Notes: a model not told the origin generated them from the sequence alone. A stretch of DNA of 64,000 bases from Colwellia sp. BRX10-3 (GCF_014077505.1 NZ_JACGWA010000002.1:310001-374000), one strand, 5' to 3'; shown: positions 10,601-20,130, counted from the stretch's first letter. Made by a program: numbers and translations.

Positions 10601-11197
10601 GGTAAAGTCGCTTAAATTAGGTGTTGCCGTGATTGTTGTTACGCCATCCAGAAAGGTTTTTTCAACATTTAGCCAAGGTACTGAGCTTGCTATTGTTAAA
10701 TTATCTGCGCTTGAACTTATGTCAATTGTTTTTGCTACTATTGAGTCAACGCCATAAGTATCATCAAAGGTAAGGGCCTGCCAAACCAATAATGAAACAT
10801 TAATATCAGCATGAGCAAGATTTGTTGTCGTCGTATCGCCACTAGATAATCTTAATGTTGTACCGTAAAGGTCTGCATTTATTCTATTAGCGTTAACAAC
10901 ATCAATATGAATGGTGGCAGACGTTGCTGTTAGGTTTTCAATACGATAATTCAACCAGGCCACTGGTGTAGAATTGGGGGCAAAGCCAAGTAAGAGTCCT
11001 GAGCCATCAAACGTAACATCTACCGCAATAGTATGTGTTTCTTCTTGTAAAAACTCATTGGTAAATGCTACCGATGAAAGCGAAGAACTCACGTTGAATG
11101 TTGGTGCTTTTTCGTCTGAGCCGCCACATGCTTGTAAAAATAGTGAGCTAAATAAAATAACCAATATTAAACGCATGTTTTTAATTTGTCCCTTCAT
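7700..11197 (-). CDS. Large lipoprotein with duplicated BACON-like and propeller-like modules
   Basis: This is a 1165-residue protein. The N-terminus has a lipobox (FSSLFLQACGG, Cys about residue 24), so it should be lipid-anchored in the envelope. The sequence alternates short beta-sandwich repeats of BACON type (for example WQATTEAAWLTLTP, WQATASAPWLLL and WQATTDVNWLSLSS) with two long homologous modules at roughly residues 335-640 and 885-1165. Each long module carries IHPDxSM, a WxSFDGTxxTDNG motif and a FDPxxG motif, which fits repeated beta strands such as a propeller. BACON domains often bind carbohydrate or mucin. Function here is unknown. The start at 11197 has a good AGGGA ribosome binding site. 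A later Met (residue 8) is possible. Confidence 0.7.
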   Translation of the reverse strand: MKGQIKNMRLILVILFSSLFLQACGGSDEKAPTFNVSSSLSSVAFTNEFLQEETHTIAVDVTFDGSGLLLGFAPNSTPVAWLNYRIENLTATSATIHIDVVNANRINADLYGTTLRLSSGDTTTTNLAHADINVSLLVWQALTFDDTYGVDSIVAKTIDISSSADNLTIASSVPWLNVEKTFLDGVTTITATPNLSDFTASGFFPATIDITSPLGTTEYPVELSLDNIHLFADRANVALAKTGNINNSQTVLNINSNSILPWGWQATTEAAWLTLTPNAENNQLTITADSSALTNNATTTAEIILSGNEQTAAMAESIQVSFYKSDLNTENNTLDIIANTDGIATNPLLPQYYVATSNELRSYHLYTNELLSTTVISPVDTLLEQLIIHPDASMMFAKAIETTVIDENTSETTTHRYKINLSDMSFVELADLDITNEPVKFIRLDGRYFVATAILEFADENLMRVGFDGPNAFFARAFNVAEQNQTLFALDVSSSDDLMSIKRIEVKVNDFGRTPLSTEISHSYRPELLGENEQISDFYVTADEQNIYAISPTSQWISFDGTTFTDNGVLNSDEAIINLALAHTANDRPHYVIFDPEAGFKVDVYNEQQVIANSIELGSSQPTKMLIANGDSRAVLPSPNTDTINVINLSQFASSDESLAFSTNFGDSAIAQQTLTLSNVGADWQATASAPWLLLTQQSDENGDTLLIDIDRSLITGWGLMSASISIYDPASGTTKVITVELAIDAIRLSSNYSSVAFNSLETEQTLVHTVDIVNNSETNISWQATTDVNWLSLSSNSTNNTLTITGLPANIATDGVHSAVITLTPTIEGSALSGNINVTFNKGASDGADVDIASISFNTSGIVLDPMRPYFYIAKGDELSTYHVISGVLINTSTSPLADIDLTNLVIHPDGSMLLASNSETYIDEDELEQTRVNHYRFDLNSYEFSQIASDNITVEYRPIMIKMIAGAPVVITQTLEYADLNLVRQYWDQENAYFVSTTAQANSADIFMAYKQSTTSLERYALSYNAYASEMISVMNEPAYINAAFTGLSSFAMSHSGNTVYSANSTSEWASFDGTIYTDNGLLQGNANVQAINTTTDTRDNSYFYRFDPTQGMTYSKYNAAQVELWSELIIAEGPKQHYFMPDLQRVIIYDAATSTLKLRSHQ

Positions 11198-11391
11198 ACA
11201 GGTCCCTGTTTTTATTAATCGCTAGAAATAGCTTTTATTGATCACTGAATGTCGCACTAAATTCGCTAATTCATTATTTCAATTGGTATAAGTTTATTTT
11301 GCGCGATTATTCTCATAATGTAAAACTTATCATGATTTATACAATGTTTTTACTTTTTGCTAGGCTCTTTCAGCACAAGTTTTATTGTTTA

Positions 11392-11432
11392 TCAGCTTAT
11401 TATCGCTAAAATATTTATCGATAATAAGCTGA
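11392..11432. repeat. Perfect 14-bp inverted repeat
   Basis: The arms TCAGCTTATTATCG and CGATAATAAGCTGA are separated by 13 bp. They lie between the lipoprotein gene and the recX remnant. There is no strong U tract, so it is not a convincing terminator. It may be a structural remnant or a regulator site. Confidence 0.7.
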
Positions 11433-11527
11433 ATTTATATTGTATTTAAATAAAGCTACTTTACACACCACCATTACTTTGATCTTTTACAGAAGATATT
11501 CATGATAAAAGTGACATCAAAAACTGA

Positions 11528-11872
11528 ATTTATGAAGCAATAAAAGAGAGAAATAAAATCTACTTTAGCTTATGTCTTAAAAGAGTATACCTAATAGCAG
11601 ATCGTTTTGCCGATTATGTATTTAGAAACCAAGTAGATAATGACTATGATTGGCGCTATAGAAAAAATGAATTGGCTGAAAAGGGGATTAGCGAAGAATT
11701 TGTACAAAAACTACCAATAAGTTAGCAAATATATTGGTATCTTCAAGCAGAGCTTGCGTATAATAAGCGCCATGGTGCGTCCCTAATAAAAGATTAAAAA
11801 AATAAAGCAAAAAGAGTGCGCTTTATGCAATAAGGTGGTTTCTCGATAGATGAAATCATGACACTATTAAAC
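11528..11872 (+). pseudogene. recX: Decayed recX (recombination regulator), in-frame stops
   Basis: Frame 2 of this stretch reads as a RecX C-terminal half broken by at least three stop codons (TAG at 11723, TAA near 11806, TAA near 11831). Recognisable RecX pieces in the right order are YLIADRFADYVFRNQV, then YRKNELAEKGISEEFVQKL, then a segment like LAYNKRHG, then KNKAKRVRFMQ-stop-GGFSIDEI. They correspond to the E. coli RecX segments DDSRFVARF, RIRQELNQKGIS, ATRKYGE and QRFLLYRGYLMEDI. RecX normally inhibits RecA filaments and sits between recA and alaS. Here the remnant lies directly upstream of alaS, the expected position, but no recA precedes it. All fragments stay in one frame, so decay was by point nonsense changes. 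Confidence 0.8.
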
Positions 11873-11912
11873 GCTTACACAGATATAATTTTTCGAAAAG
11901 TTGGAAATTCAA

Positions 11913-14537
11913 ATGATTGAAACTAGTGCCCAATTGCGTCAGGCATTTTTAGATTTTTATGCCTCTAAGCAGCACCAAATTGTTGCCAGTAGCTCGCTTG
12001 TACCTGGTAACGATGCGACATTATTATTCACCAATGCCGGTATGGTGCCATTTAAAGATGTGTTTCTTGGCGATGATGTTCGCAGCTATACTCGAGCCAC
12101 CTCTGCACAACGTTGTGTGCGCGCTGGTGGTAAGCATAATGATTTAGAAAATGTCGGTTACACAGCTCGTCATCATACCTTTTTCGAAATGCTGGGTAAC
12201 TTTAGTTTTGGTGATTATTTTAAAGAAGAAGCGATAACTTATTCTTGGGATTTTTTAACCAGCGTATTGGCATTACCAAAAGAAAAATTGCTCGTTACCG
12301 TTTATGAAAACGATGACGAAGCCTATAACTATTGGCTAAATGAAATTGGTATACCTGCTGAAAAAATTATTCGTATTGGCGATAAGTCAGCCGATAAAAA
12401 GTATGAGTCAGACAACTTTTGGTCTATGGGTGATACTGGCCCTTGTGGACCTTGTTCTGAAATTTTCTATGATCACGGTGAAGATATTTTTGGTGGTCCT
12501 CCAGGTTCACCAGATGAAGATGGCGATCGCTTTATCGAAATTTGGAATATAGTTTTCATGCAATACAACCGTCACGCTGACGGCACAATGGAAAATTTAC
12601 CTAAACCGTCAGTTGATACGGGTATGGGTTTAGAGCGCATTGCCGCAATAACGCAAGGCGTGCACAGCAATTACGAAATTGATATTTTCCAAGGTTTAAT
12701 TCGTGATACCGCTAAATTACTTGAATGTGACGATTTAGAGCACAAATCATTACGTGTAATTGCCGATCATATTCGTTCATGTAGCTTTTTAATCACCGAC
12801 GGTGTTATGCCATCGAATGAGGGGCGTGGCTATGTACTACGTCGTATTATTCGCCGTGCTATTCGTCATGGTCATAAACTTGAAGCTAAATCATTTTTCT
12901 TCCATAAAATAGTGGCCTCACTTGCAGAGCAAATGGGTGATGCTTACCCTGAGCTTGTTCAGCAACAAGCGGTTATTGAGAAAATTTTACGTATTGAAGA
13001 AGAGCAATTCGGTCGCACGTTAGATCGAGGCATGGCGCTATTAGAAGATATTTTATCTGAACTTAAAGGCGATACTATTGCAGGCGATGACGTATTTAAG
13101 TTATATGACACTTACGGTTTTCCAGCAGATTTAACCGCTGACATTGCTCGTGAGCGTCAATTGCATATTGATATCGAAGGCTTTGATGCAGCAATGGCTC
13201 AACAACGTATTCGCGCTCAAAAAGCTAGCCAGTTTGGTACAGATTATAATGAAACACTTAAGTCAGAACACCGTACTGACTTTAAAGGTTACACTCGTAA
13301 TGAAATGTCTTCTACCGTTGTTGAGCTATTTAATAATGAATCATCCGTTAAAGAGCTGAACGCAGGCGAAGCGGGTATTGTGGTGCTTGATCAAACGCCA
13401 TTTTATGCTGAATCAGGTGGGCAAGTAGGTGATAGCGGTACGTTACTGCTTGAAGATGGCATATTTGAAGTAACTGATACATTTAAACTTGGTCATGCAT
13501 TCGCACACAAAGGTATTGCTCGTAACACTATAAGTGTAAACAGTCGTGTTAAAGCGCAAATTAATAGTGAACGCCGCGCAGCTATCGTTAAAAACCATAC
13601 GTCTACGCATATATTACACGCCAGTCTTCGTAAAGTATTAGGCGAGCATGTTACGCAAAAAGGCTCATTGTGTGATGCAGAAAAACTACGTTTTGATTTT
13701 TCTAACTTTGAACCCGTAACACGTGAAGAGTTAACTACGATTGAACGTATGGTGAATGAACAAATTCGCAGTAATTTAGGTCGTGAAACCAATTTAATGC
13801 AAATTGATGAAGCAAAAGAAAAAGGTGCAATGGCCTTATTTGGTGAAAAGTACGACGATGAAGTGCGAGTGGTCACCTTAGGTGATTTCTCAACAGAGCT
13901 TTGTGGTGGTGTACACGTTGACCGAACTGGTGATATTGGCTTATTCAAAATCATCTCTGAATCAGGTATTGCTGCTGGTGTTCGCCGAATAGAAGCCGTA
14001 ACAGGTGAAGCCGCATTAAATTACTTTGCCGCACAAGAACAAACACTAAATACGATTGCAGCGATAGTTAAAACTGACCCGGTTAATGTAGCGAGTAAAG
14101 TTGAGCAAGTAATTTTACGCAATAAAGAGTTAGAAAAAGAACTCGCACAATTTAAGCAAAAACTCGCTAGTGAGGCTGGTTCTGACCTAGTTAGTCAAGC
14201 TATCGACTTTAATGGTGTTAAAGCACTTATTGCTAATTTAGAGGGCGTAGAAGCTAAATCGCTACGTGGCATGGTCGATGACCTGAAAAATAAAATGGGC
14301 TCAGGTATTATTTTATTAGCAACTGCTAGCGACGATAAGGTGAGTTTAATTGCCGGTGTAACCAAAGATCTTATCGGCAAGGTTAAATCTGGCGAATTAG
14401 TAAATGTCGCGGCTCAAGAAGTGGGTGGTAAAGGAGGAGGTCGTCCTGACATGGCACAAGCCGGTGGCAGCCAGCCAGAAAACATTGAAGCCGCTTTAAA
14501 AGCAGCACAAAGCTGGTTAAAAGATAAGTTGAGCTAA
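11913..14537 (+). CDS. alaS: Alanyl-tRNA synthetase
   Basis: This enzyme charges tRNA-Ala in the cytoplasm and edits mischarged Ser/Gly. All parts are present in 874 residues. The class II catalytic core has [15 protein letters not shown] and the [16 protein letters not shown] block. The editing domain has [12 protein letters not shown] (HxxxH zinc/editing motif) and [10 protein letters not shown]-terminal coiled-coil and Gly-rich C-Ala domain ([16 protein letters not shown]) follow. A TTG at 11901 is in frame. I prefer the ATG at 11913 because [16 protein letters not shown] aligns with the usual N-terminus. A strong terminator follows. The csrA-alaS order is conserved in gammaproteobacteria. 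Confidence 0.97.
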   Translation: MIETSAQLRQAFLDFYASKQHQIVASSSLVPGNDATLLFTNAGMVPFKDVFLGDDVRSYTRATSAQRCVRAGGKHNDLENVGYTARHHTFFEMLGNFSFGDYFKEEAITYSWDFLTSVLALPKEKLLVTVYENDDEAYNYWLNEIGIPAEKIIRIGDKSADKKYESDNFWSMGDTGPCGPCSEIFYDHGEDIFGGPPGSPDEDGDRFIEIWNIVFMQYNRHADGTMENLPKPSVDTGMGLERIAAITQGVHSNYEIDIFQGLIRDTAKLLECDDLEHKSLRVIADHIRSCSFLITDGVMPSNEGRGYVLRRIIRRAIRHGHKLEAKSFFFHKIVASLAEQMGDAYPELVQQQAVIEKILRIEEEQFGRTLDRGMALLEDILSELKGDTIAGDDVFKLYDTYGFPADLTADIARERQLHIDIEGFDAAMAQQRIRAQKASQFGTDYNETLKSEHRTDFKGYTRNEMSSTVVELFNNESSVKELNAGEAGIVVLDQTPFYAESGGQVGDSGTLLLEDGIFEVTDTFKLGHAFAHKGIARNTISVNSRVKAQINSERRAAIVKNHTSTHILHASLRKVLGEHVTQKGSLCDAEKLRFDFSNFEPVTREELTTIERMVNEQIRSNLGRETNLMQIDEAKEKGAMALFGEKYDDEVRVVTLGDFSTELCGGVHVDRTGDIGLFKIISESGIAAGVRRIEAVTGEAALNYFAAQEQTLNTIAAIVKTDPVNVASKVEQVILRNKELEKELAQFKQKLASEAGSDLVSQAIDFNGVKALIANLEGVEAKSLRGMVDDLKNKMGSGIILLATASDDKVSLIAGVTKDLIGKVKSGELVNVAAQEVGGKGGGRPDMAQAGGSQPENIEAALKAAQSWLKDKLS

Positions 14538-14563
14538 TAGGTTCAAAAGTTAAAAAATTGATT

Positions 14564-14588
14564 TAAGGGGGCGTTTAGCCCCTTTTTT
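14564..14588 (+). terminator. alaS terminator
   Basis: A G-rich/C-rich stem (AAGGGGG...CCCCTT) with a 7-nt loop is followed by a run of six Ts, 27 bp after the alaS stop. Confidence 0.85.
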
Positions 14589-15047
14589 ATGCCTTCTTTT
14601 AGTGCAGAGAAATAGTGCAGAGAAAAATGTAGCTAAATTTCTAGTGACTATTGCCATAATGATGAGCTTAAAAAATAATAAACAGCATTATGCTTTCGAT
14701 AATATCCATTCGAGTTGTTAACGAAATGTAAAATTAAATGAGAATAAGCAAAATTTCGATAAAAAATTAACAAAATGTACAGAAATTTACTTATAAGGTG
14801 TTTATTGTTTCATTAAGGTTGTTAAAATGACCAGTAATTGCTGCAATTGCATTCTACTCTTGATTTACAAGTTTTCTGTTAAATACTAAAAACCCAATAT
14901 TGATGAAGGAATCGTCAATGTTTGATAAGTATTTTAGATACTTATTGTAATCTTTAGTGCACTTTTGCAAAAATTAGACTAAATTTAATTTGTTACTAGC
15001 TTATATATATTTAGTGGATCTCGTTTTTAAACATAAAGGAAATTAAG
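14589..15047. other. csrA upstream region
   Basis: About 460 bp of AT-rich sequence separates alaS from csrA. It should contain csrA promoters, which are multiple in E. coli. In some relatives lysC lies here; no such gene is present. A short tandem duplication AGTGCAGAGAAA lies near 14601. No ORF or RNA gene is evident. Confidence 0.4.
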
Positions 15048-15245
15048 ATGTTAATATTAACTCGCCGAGTTGGTGAAACGTTGATGATCGGAGACGACGT
15101 CACAGTGACAGTGTTAGGGGTGAAAGGCAATCAGGTGCGTATTGGTGTTAACGCTCCAAAAGAAGTGTCGGTTCATCGTGAAGAAATATATATGAGAATT
15201 CAATCTGAAAAAGGTGAGGCCGAAGCCTCAGGGAATGAAAGTTAA
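15048..15245 (+). CDS. csrA: Carbon storage regulator CsrA
   Basis: This is the core-genome global RNA-binding regulator (65 residues). It binds GGA motifs in mRNA leaders as a dimer and controls translation and stability of mRNAs for carbon storage, motility and biofilm. The sequence [17 protein letters not shown] is the invariant N-terminus, with RNA-contact Arg6, and VHREEIY holds the C-terminal contact Arg44. The start has an AAAGGAAATTAAG ribosome binding site. It lies upstream of tRNA-Ser and tRNA-Arg as in E. coli. A second, very divergent CsrA-like gene lies in the island at 53283. Confidence 0.98.
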   Translation: MLILTRRVGETLMIGDDVTVTVLGVKGNQVRIGVNAPKEVSVHREEIYMRIQSEKGEAEASGNES

Positions 15246-15262
15246 TTATTTTCTCATAATTA

Positions 15263-15286
15263 AAGCCGACAATTGTCGGCTTTTTT
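15263..15286 (+). terminator. csrA terminator
   Basis: A near-perfect palindromic stem AGCCGACAATTGTCGGCT is followed by six Ts, about 18 bp after the csrA stop. Confidence 0.9.
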
Positions 15287-15451
15287 GATCCAGCAATAAA
15301 ATTTATCGATGCTATTTCAAGGTCTTTTTGGTTAGTTAATGTTGGAAAAATGACCGTGTTGTTTGAATTCTCAACAAACAGTCAAAAAATAGGAATAAAA
15401 GCCGAAAAAAGTTTGACTTATTTTTATAATCCCTTATTATTCGCACCCATT

Positions 15452-15546
<95 letters not shown>

Positions 15547-15688
15547 TTTTAGATTGGCATCGTAGGAACAACGATATTGAAATAGTTCATTATGAATGTA
15601 TATAATATTAACTAGGTCGTTTACCTAAGTAGATGTTGTCTAGTTCGTTATCTCTTAAACTAGAGATATAAATAACAGGTTTGAATGA

Positions 15689-15765
15689 GGACGCGTAGCT
15701 CAGCTGGATAGAGTACCTGGCTACGAACCAGGCGGTCGCAGGTTCGACTCCTGCCGCGTCCGCCA
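15689..15765 (+). tRNA. tRNA-Arg (ACG anticodon), copy 1
   Basis: This is a 77-nt tRNA with acceptor GGACGCG/CGCGTCC and an encoded CCA. The anticodon ACG (15723-15725) would be deaminated to ICG by TadA to read CGU/CGC/CGA. It shares its upstream leader (GTTCGTTATCTC...) with the later relic and with copy 3, so these are products of local duplication. Confidence 0.96.
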
Positions 15766-15898
15766 CTTTTCTTTAAGTGGCTAAATAAAAAAGAGTAGCT
15801 AATATTAAAGCTAATCAAAAATAAATATGTGATTTATGTTAATTAGCAATTTGATATGAATTTATCTTGAATCAAGATATAAAATAACGATTGACCGC

Positions 15899-15975
15899 GG
15901 ACGCGTAGCTCAGCTGGATAGAGTACCTGGCTACGAACCAGGCGGTCGCAGGTTCGACTCCTGCCGCGTCCGCCA
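15899..15975 (+). tRNA. tRNA-Arg (ACG anticodon), copy 2
   Basis: The sequence is identical to copy 1 over its 77 nt, including the CCA end. The upstream sequence differs from copies 1 and 3. A hairpin terminator follows directly. Confidence 0.96.
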
Positions 15976-15982
15976 CATTAAG

Positions 15983-16010
15983 AAAACCAGTCTAACGACT
16001 GGTTTTTTTT
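15983..16010 (+). terminator. Terminator after tRNA-Arg copy 2
   Basis: The stem AAACCAGTC/GACTGGTTT with a short loop is followed by a T run, 7 bp after the CCA. Confidence 0.88.
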
Positions 16011-16067
16011 CGCTTTGAGATTTTGTTTAAGATTGAAGCATGATGATAGAATGCTATTATCAAATTA

Positions 16068-16223
16068 GTTCGCTATCTCCTAAATATGAGATATTAAAAA
16101 ACAGTTTATTGCGGATGTGTAGTTTAGTTGGATAGATTATCTAACGTTAATGGCTACGAATGCTCTTTATGAGTAAGTTCGTTATCTCCTAAACATGAGA
16201 TATTAAAAAACAGTTTATTGCGG
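16068..16223. repeat. Duplicated tRNA leader (two copies of about 47 bp)
   Basis: The block beginning GTTCGCTATCTCCTAAA and ending CAGTTTATTGCGG at 16068-16114 recurs almost unchanged at 16177-16223. The first copy precedes the tRNA relic and the second precedes intact tRNA-Arg copy 3. A diverged third leader starts near 15643 before copy 1. This shows tandem duplication of leader plus tRNA. Confidence 0.8.
16113..16160 (+). pseudogene. Relic of a fourth tRNA-Arg gene
   Basis: GGATGTGTAGTTTAGTTGG followed by ATAGA aligns with the intact GGACGCGTAGCTCAGCTGG plus ATAGA, with mainly C-to-T changes. The anticodon-stem piece TGGCTACGAA follows after an altered segment, and then the match stops: the T arm and acceptor 3' strand are gone. 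It is preceded by the same leader as copy 3. It is a dead tRNA, not a functional gene. Confidence 0.75.
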
Positions 16224-16298
16224 ACGCGTAGCTCAGCTGGATAGAGTACCTGGCTACGAACCAGGCGGTCGCAGGTTCGACTCCTGCCGCGTCCGCCA
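16222..16298 (+). tRNA. tRNA-Arg (ACG anticodon), copy 3
   Basis: This 77-nt copy is identical to the other two, with an intact CCA end and ACG anticodon. It is followed within 8 bp by a strong terminator. Confidence 0.96.
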
Positions 16299-16305
16299 CA
16301 TTGAG

Positions 16306-16333
16306 AAAACCAGCCTTATGGCTGGTTTTTTTT
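16306..16333 (+). terminator. Terminator after tRNA-Arg copy 3
   Basis: The stem AAAACCAGCC/GGCTGGTTTT with a 4-nt loop is followed by a T run. Confidence 0.9.
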
Positions 16334-16635
16334 CGCCTAAATTACCTTGTAGATAACTTTTCTCTCTACTAATTACTAGCGCATAGTAAGTTTTCGTTCT
16401 GATATCACTTTGATTGTTATATCAGTATGACTAATATATTTTTCAACTTTAATATCAGTTGAAAATAAGAGTTCTAAAGCTTTTAATCCTTGCTAAGTGA
16501 GTCATAATTCAACCTAATGGTATAAGCAACGATTTAAGTTTTCATAATTTTCGTTCAGAATAAAATTGTAAATATTTTGTCACTAATAATTTTATTTAAC
16601 TCACCTCATTTTGCCCCACCTAAACTCAACTTAAT

Positions 16636-16649
16636 TGACCAAGTGGTCA
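16636..16649. promoter_or_regulatory. Palindrome TGACCA-AG-TGGTCA upstream of oadG
   Basis: Perfect 6-bp arms with a 2-bp centre lie about 260 bp before oadG. The form resembles operators of TetR- or GntR-type repressors. The regulator is not identified. Confidence 0.4.
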
Positions 16650-16722
16650 CACTGTTTGGTATTGCATATTGTATATTATGTTCGATTTTCTTTTTCTAAT
16701 AACCGCTATTCATGGATTTGAT

Positions 16723-16734
16723 ATTGTATACAAT
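16723..16734. promoter_or_regulatory. Perfect palindrome ATTGTATACAAT upstream of oadGAB
   Basis: This 12-bp perfect palindrome resembles operators of GntR/FCD-type regulators of organic-acid metabolism (TTGTATACAA core). A weaker half-similar copy (ATTGTATATTAT) lies near 16668. A plausible promoter (TTGACA near 16812) lies downstream. Regulation of oadGAB by an organic acid is inference. Confidence 0.45.
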
Positions 16735-16909
16735 CTAGTTGATATACTATTTTCGATGAAGTAAAGATTAAATAGTATTAAATTTAGCTGTTTTTTTAAG
16801 CGATTTCAGCTTGACATCGTTTTTTTTCACTAAATTGTAAAAATGTGTTTGCTTTTTATACATTGGAGTGATTATTCTAATTATATAGAAATTGCTTGAG
16901 AGTAAAAAA

Positions 16910-17182
16910 ATGGAAAATCTTCAACAGTTATTTATTGAAGCAGGTACTTTAATGCTAACCGGAATGGTCTTTGTTTTTACCTTTTTAGGTTTGTTGATTG
17001 TTTTTATCAACGTTGTGCTGGTTAAGTTGGCAAAAAAATATCCTGATGCCATTGTCGAAAGTAGAGCTTCAAGTAAAAGAAATAATAATAAACAAGACGG
17101 TAAAAGTGTTTCACCTGCAGTTGTCGCAGCAATATCTTCAGCTGTTAAACAATATCGTCAACAACATTCTGCCCAGAAATAG
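16910..17182 (+). CDS. oadG: Oxaloacetate decarboxylase, gamma subunit
   Basis: This small membrane subunit (90 residues from the ATG at 16910) has one membrane helix (LMLTGMVFVFTFLGLLIVFI) and a charged, low-complexity tail. In this family the gamma subunit anchors the alpha subunit to the beta subunit and binds zinc. It is the first gene of oadGAB, with 9 bp to oadA. An in-frame TTG at 16892 gives a longer form. The ATG is preferred because of the family N-terminus and the GAG-rich leader. Confidence 0.88.
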   Translation: MENLQQLFIEAGTLMLTGMVFVFTFLGLLIVFINVVLVKLAKKYPDAIVESRASSKRNNNKQDGKSVSPAVVAAISSAVKQYRQQHSAQK

Positions 17183-17191
17183 GAAAAGACC

Positions 17192-18964
17192 ATGACCAAG
17201 CCCCTAGGAATAACTGAAGTCGTATTACGTGACGGCCATCAATCATTGCTCGCCACGCGTTTACGCTTGGAAGATATGTTACCCATTGCTGCGAAAATGG
17301 ATGAAATTGGTTATTGGTCAATTGAATCATGGGGCGGGGCAACTTTTGATTCTTGTATTCGTTATTTAGGAGAAGATCCTTGGGAGCGTATTCGAGCGCT
17401 GAAAAAAGCTATGCCAAAAACGAAACAGCAAATGTTATTCCGTGGTCAAAATATTTTAGGTTACCGCCATTATGCGGATGATGTGGTAGAAAAATTTGTT
17501 GAACGCGCACATATTAACGGTATTGATGTTTTTAGAATCTTTGATGCGATGAACGATGTGCGTAATTTAGAAACGTCGATTAAAGCAGCGGTTAAGGTTG
17601 GCGCACATGCACAAGGTACATTAAGTTATACCGAAAGCCCAGTGCATACTCTTGAAGGCTGGTTAACCATGGCTAAGCAGCTTGAAGACATGGGCGCACA
17701 CTCTTTGTGTATAAAAGATATGGCTGGCTTATTAAAGCCTTACGATGCTGCTAAATTGATTGGCCGTTTAAAAGAAACGGTATCTTTACCTATTGCACTG
17801 CATTGCCATGCCACAACAGGTTTGAGTGTTGCTACACACATGAAAGCCATTGATGCCGATATCGACGTTATTGATACTGCTATTTCATCAATGAGTATGA
17901 CTTACGGCCATTCACCAACAGAAACTATTGTTTCTATTGTTGAAGGTACACAACGTGATACCGGTTTAGATATGGTGAAGTTAGCCGAAGTTGCTACTTA
18001 CTTTCGTGATGTTCGTGAAAAATATGCTCAGTTTGAAGGTAGTTTGCGCGGTATCGATGCGCGTATCTTAATAGCACAAGTACCTGGCGGCATGTTAACC
18101 AACATGGAAAGCCAATTAAAAGAGCAAGGTGCGGCAGACAAGCTTGATGAAGTACTAACAGAAATTCCAAAAGTACGTAAAGATCTGGGTTATATTCCTC
18201 TAGTGACACCTACCTCGCAAATTGTTGGCACGCAAGCGGTATTAAATGTCCTTACCGGTGAGCGTTACAAATCAATTACTAAAGAAACAGCAGGGGTGCT
18301 AAAAGGTGAGTATGGCAAAACTGCAGCACCAGTTGATGCTGAATTACAAGCACGTGTGCTCGATGGCAAAGAAGCGATAACTTGTCGCCCAGCAGACTTG
18401 CTCGATCCAGAAATGGATAAGTTATCGGTTGAGTTACAACAAATTGCCGAAGAGAAAAATATTACACTAGCTGAAGATACTATCGATGATGTATTAACCT
18501 ATGCATTATTCCCGCAAATAGGTTTGAAATTTTTAGAAAATCGTAACAACCCAGATGCTTTTGAACCTGCACCGACTAAACCGTTGGCTAAAAGTGCGGC
18601 TAAACCTGCAGCAAGTTCAGCAAATACCGGCCCTGAAAGTTACGCGGTAAGTGTCGACGGTAAAGTTTATGACGTGGTTGTAGCGCCTGGTGGCTCTATT
18701 GATAATATTCAGACAGCAAGTAAAACACCTGTCGCTGAAAGCTCAACCAGTGGTGAACCTTTAAAAGCACCTTTAGCGGGTAATATTTTCAAAGTGCTTG
18801 TCAATGAAGGTGACGAAGTCGAAGCAGGCGAAGTTGTTATCATTATGGAAGCGATGAAAATGGAAACTGAAATTCGGGCAACAAAGGCCGGTGAAATTTC
18901 GGCTATTCATACCAAAGAAGGTGACTCAGTTGCCGTTGGTGATATCTTGTTAAGCTTGGTGTAG
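17192..18964 (+). CDS. oadA: Oxaloacetate decarboxylase, alpha subunit (biotin carboxyltransferase)
   Basis: This 590-residue protein transfers the carboxyl group of oxaloacetate to biotin, releasing pyruvate. The N-terminal carboxyltransferase TIM barrel opens with [17 protein letters not shown], has the metal-ligand region LHCHATTG and the CIKDMAGLL block. A Pro/Ala-rich linker (around residues 470-490) leads to a biotinyl domain with the biotin-Lys motif EAMKMET. Together with gamma and beta it forms the sodium-pumping complex at the inner membrane. Confidence 0.95.
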   Translation: MTKPLGITEVVLRDGHQSLLATRLRLEDMLPIAAKMDEIGYWSIESWGGATFDSCIRYLGEDPWERIRALKKAMPKTKQQMLFRGQNILGYRHYADDVVEKFVERAHINGIDVFRIFDAMNDVRNLETSIKAAVKVGAHAQGTLSYTESPVHTLEGWLTMAKQLEDMGAHSLCIKDMAGLLKPYDAAKLIGRLKETVSLPIALHCHATTGLSVATHMKAIDADIDVIDTAISSMSMTYGHSPTETIVSIVEGTQRDTGLDMVKLAEVATYFRDVREKYAQFEGSLRGIDARILIAQVPGGMLTNMESQLKEQGAADKLDEVLTEIPKVRKDLGYIPLVTPTSQIVGTQAVLNVLTGERYKSITKETAGVLKGEYGKTAAPVDAELQARVLDGKEAITCRPADLLDPEMDKLSVELQQIAEEKNITLAEDTIDDVLTYALFPQIGLKFLENRNNPDAFEPAPTKPLAKSAAKPAASSANTGPESYAVSVDGKVYDVVVAPGGSIDNIQTASKTPVAESSTSGEPLKAPLAGNIFKVLVNEGDEVEAGEVVIIMEAMKMETEIRATKAGEISAIHTKEGDSVAVGDILLSLV

Positions 18965-18972
18965 GAACAACC

Positions 18973-20100
18973 ATGGAATCTTTAAAATTATTGTGGATGT
19001 CCACAGGCCTAGCAAACTTTGAGTTAGGCCAAGTGATCATGATGTTGGTTGGTTGTGGTTTACTTTATTTAGCCATTGCCCGTAACTTTGAACCGTTATT
19101 GTTAGTGCCAATGGGCTTTGGTGCTATTTTAACGAATATTCCTGTCGCTGGCTTTTCTGAAGCTGGAGGCTTATTACATTTCATTTACTACGCAGGAATC
19201 GATACCGGCATATTCCCATTGCTGATCTTTATGGGTGTTGGCGCCATGACCGATTTTGGCGCGCTAATCGCCAATCCTAAAACATTACTATTAGGTGCTG
19301 CCGCGCAATTTGGCATATTTGCTACTTTGTTTGGTGCTATAGCATTGAACTTTGTTGGTTTAGATTTTTCTATGAAAGATGCGTCTGCTATCGCCATTAT
19401 TGGTGGGGCAGATGGTCCAACCGCGATATTCTTGGCATCAAAACTTGCTCCTGATTTACTTGGCGCAATTGCCGTTGCAGCATACTCTTATATGGCGTTA
19501 GTACCCATTATTCAGCCGCCAATAATGCGCGCACTAACTACAGAAGATGAACGTAAAATTGAGATGGCACAATTACGTCATGTCACTAAAGTTGAGAAAA
19601 TTATTTTCCCGCTGGGTGTGTTAATGATGACGATATTCTTTTTACCTGCGGCAACGCCATTAGTGGGCATGTTTTGTCTTGGTAACTTAATGCGCGAATG
19701 TGGTGTGGTAGACCGACTTAGTTCAACAGCACAAAATGAGTTAATCAATATTGTTACTATATTCTTAGGTTTAGGCGTAGGTTCTAAGCTAAGTGCAGAT
19801 CAATTTTTAAATGCGAAAACCCTAGGCATACTCGCCTTAGGCGCGGTAGCTTTTTCTATTGGTACTGCTGCGGGCGTATTAATGGCAAAGTTAATGAATA
19901 AAGTAGCCAAAGAAAAAGTTAATCCGCTCATTGGTGCGGCTGGTGTATCTGCGGTGCCAATGGCAGCTCGTGTCGCCAACAAGGTTGGCTTAGAGGCTAA
20001 TCCGCATAATTTCTTACTTATGCATGCAATGGGTCCAAACGTTGCTGGTGTTTTAGGCTCAGCAGTTGCTGCCGGTATTTTGCTAGCGTTAGTGGGCTAA
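18973..20100 (+). CDS. oadB: Oxaloacetate decarboxylase, beta subunit (Na+ pump)
   Basis: This 375-residue integral membrane protein decarboxylates carboxybiotin and couples this to sodium export. It is very hydrophobic along its length, with the conserved [10 protein letters not shown] motif (around residue 144) that carries the key Asp of the family, and a C-terminal block [16 protein letters not shown]. It starts 8 bp after oadA and ends the operon at a terminator. A sodium-pumping decarboxylase suits a marine host. Confidence 0.95.
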   Translation: MESLKLLWMSTGLANFELGQVIMMLVGCGLLYLAIARNFEPLLLVPMGFGAILTNIPVAGFSEAGGLLHFIYYAGIDTGIFPLLIFMGVGAMTDFGALIANPKTLLLGAAAQFGIFATLFGAIALNFVGLDFSMKDASAIAIIGGADGPTAIFLASKLAPDLLGAIAVAAYSYMALVPIIQPPIMRALTTEDERKIEMAQLRHVTKVEKIIFPLGVLMMTIFFLPAATPLVGMFCLGNLMRECGVVDRLSSTAQNELINIVTIFLGLGVGSKLSADQFLNAKTLGILALGAVAFSIGTAAGVLMAKLMNKVAKEKVNPLIGAAGVSAVPMAARVANKVGLEANPHNFLLMHAMGPNVAGVLGSAVAAGILLALVG

Positions 20101-20130
20101 TAAGCTTATCTAAGTCAATTGCAGACAATA

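Noticed and set aside
10353-10757. 134-residue ORF on the plus strand inside the lipoprotein gene
   Set aside because: It is a shadow of the minus-strand coding sequence, and its composition mirrors it.
13493-13954. 153-residue ORF on the minus strand inside alaS
   Set aside because: It is antisense shadow of alaS, with high Ser/Arg content and no start site.
16113-16176. Functional fourth tRNA-Arg
   Set aside because: The T arm and 3' acceptor strand are absent and the D arm is altered, so it is a relic.
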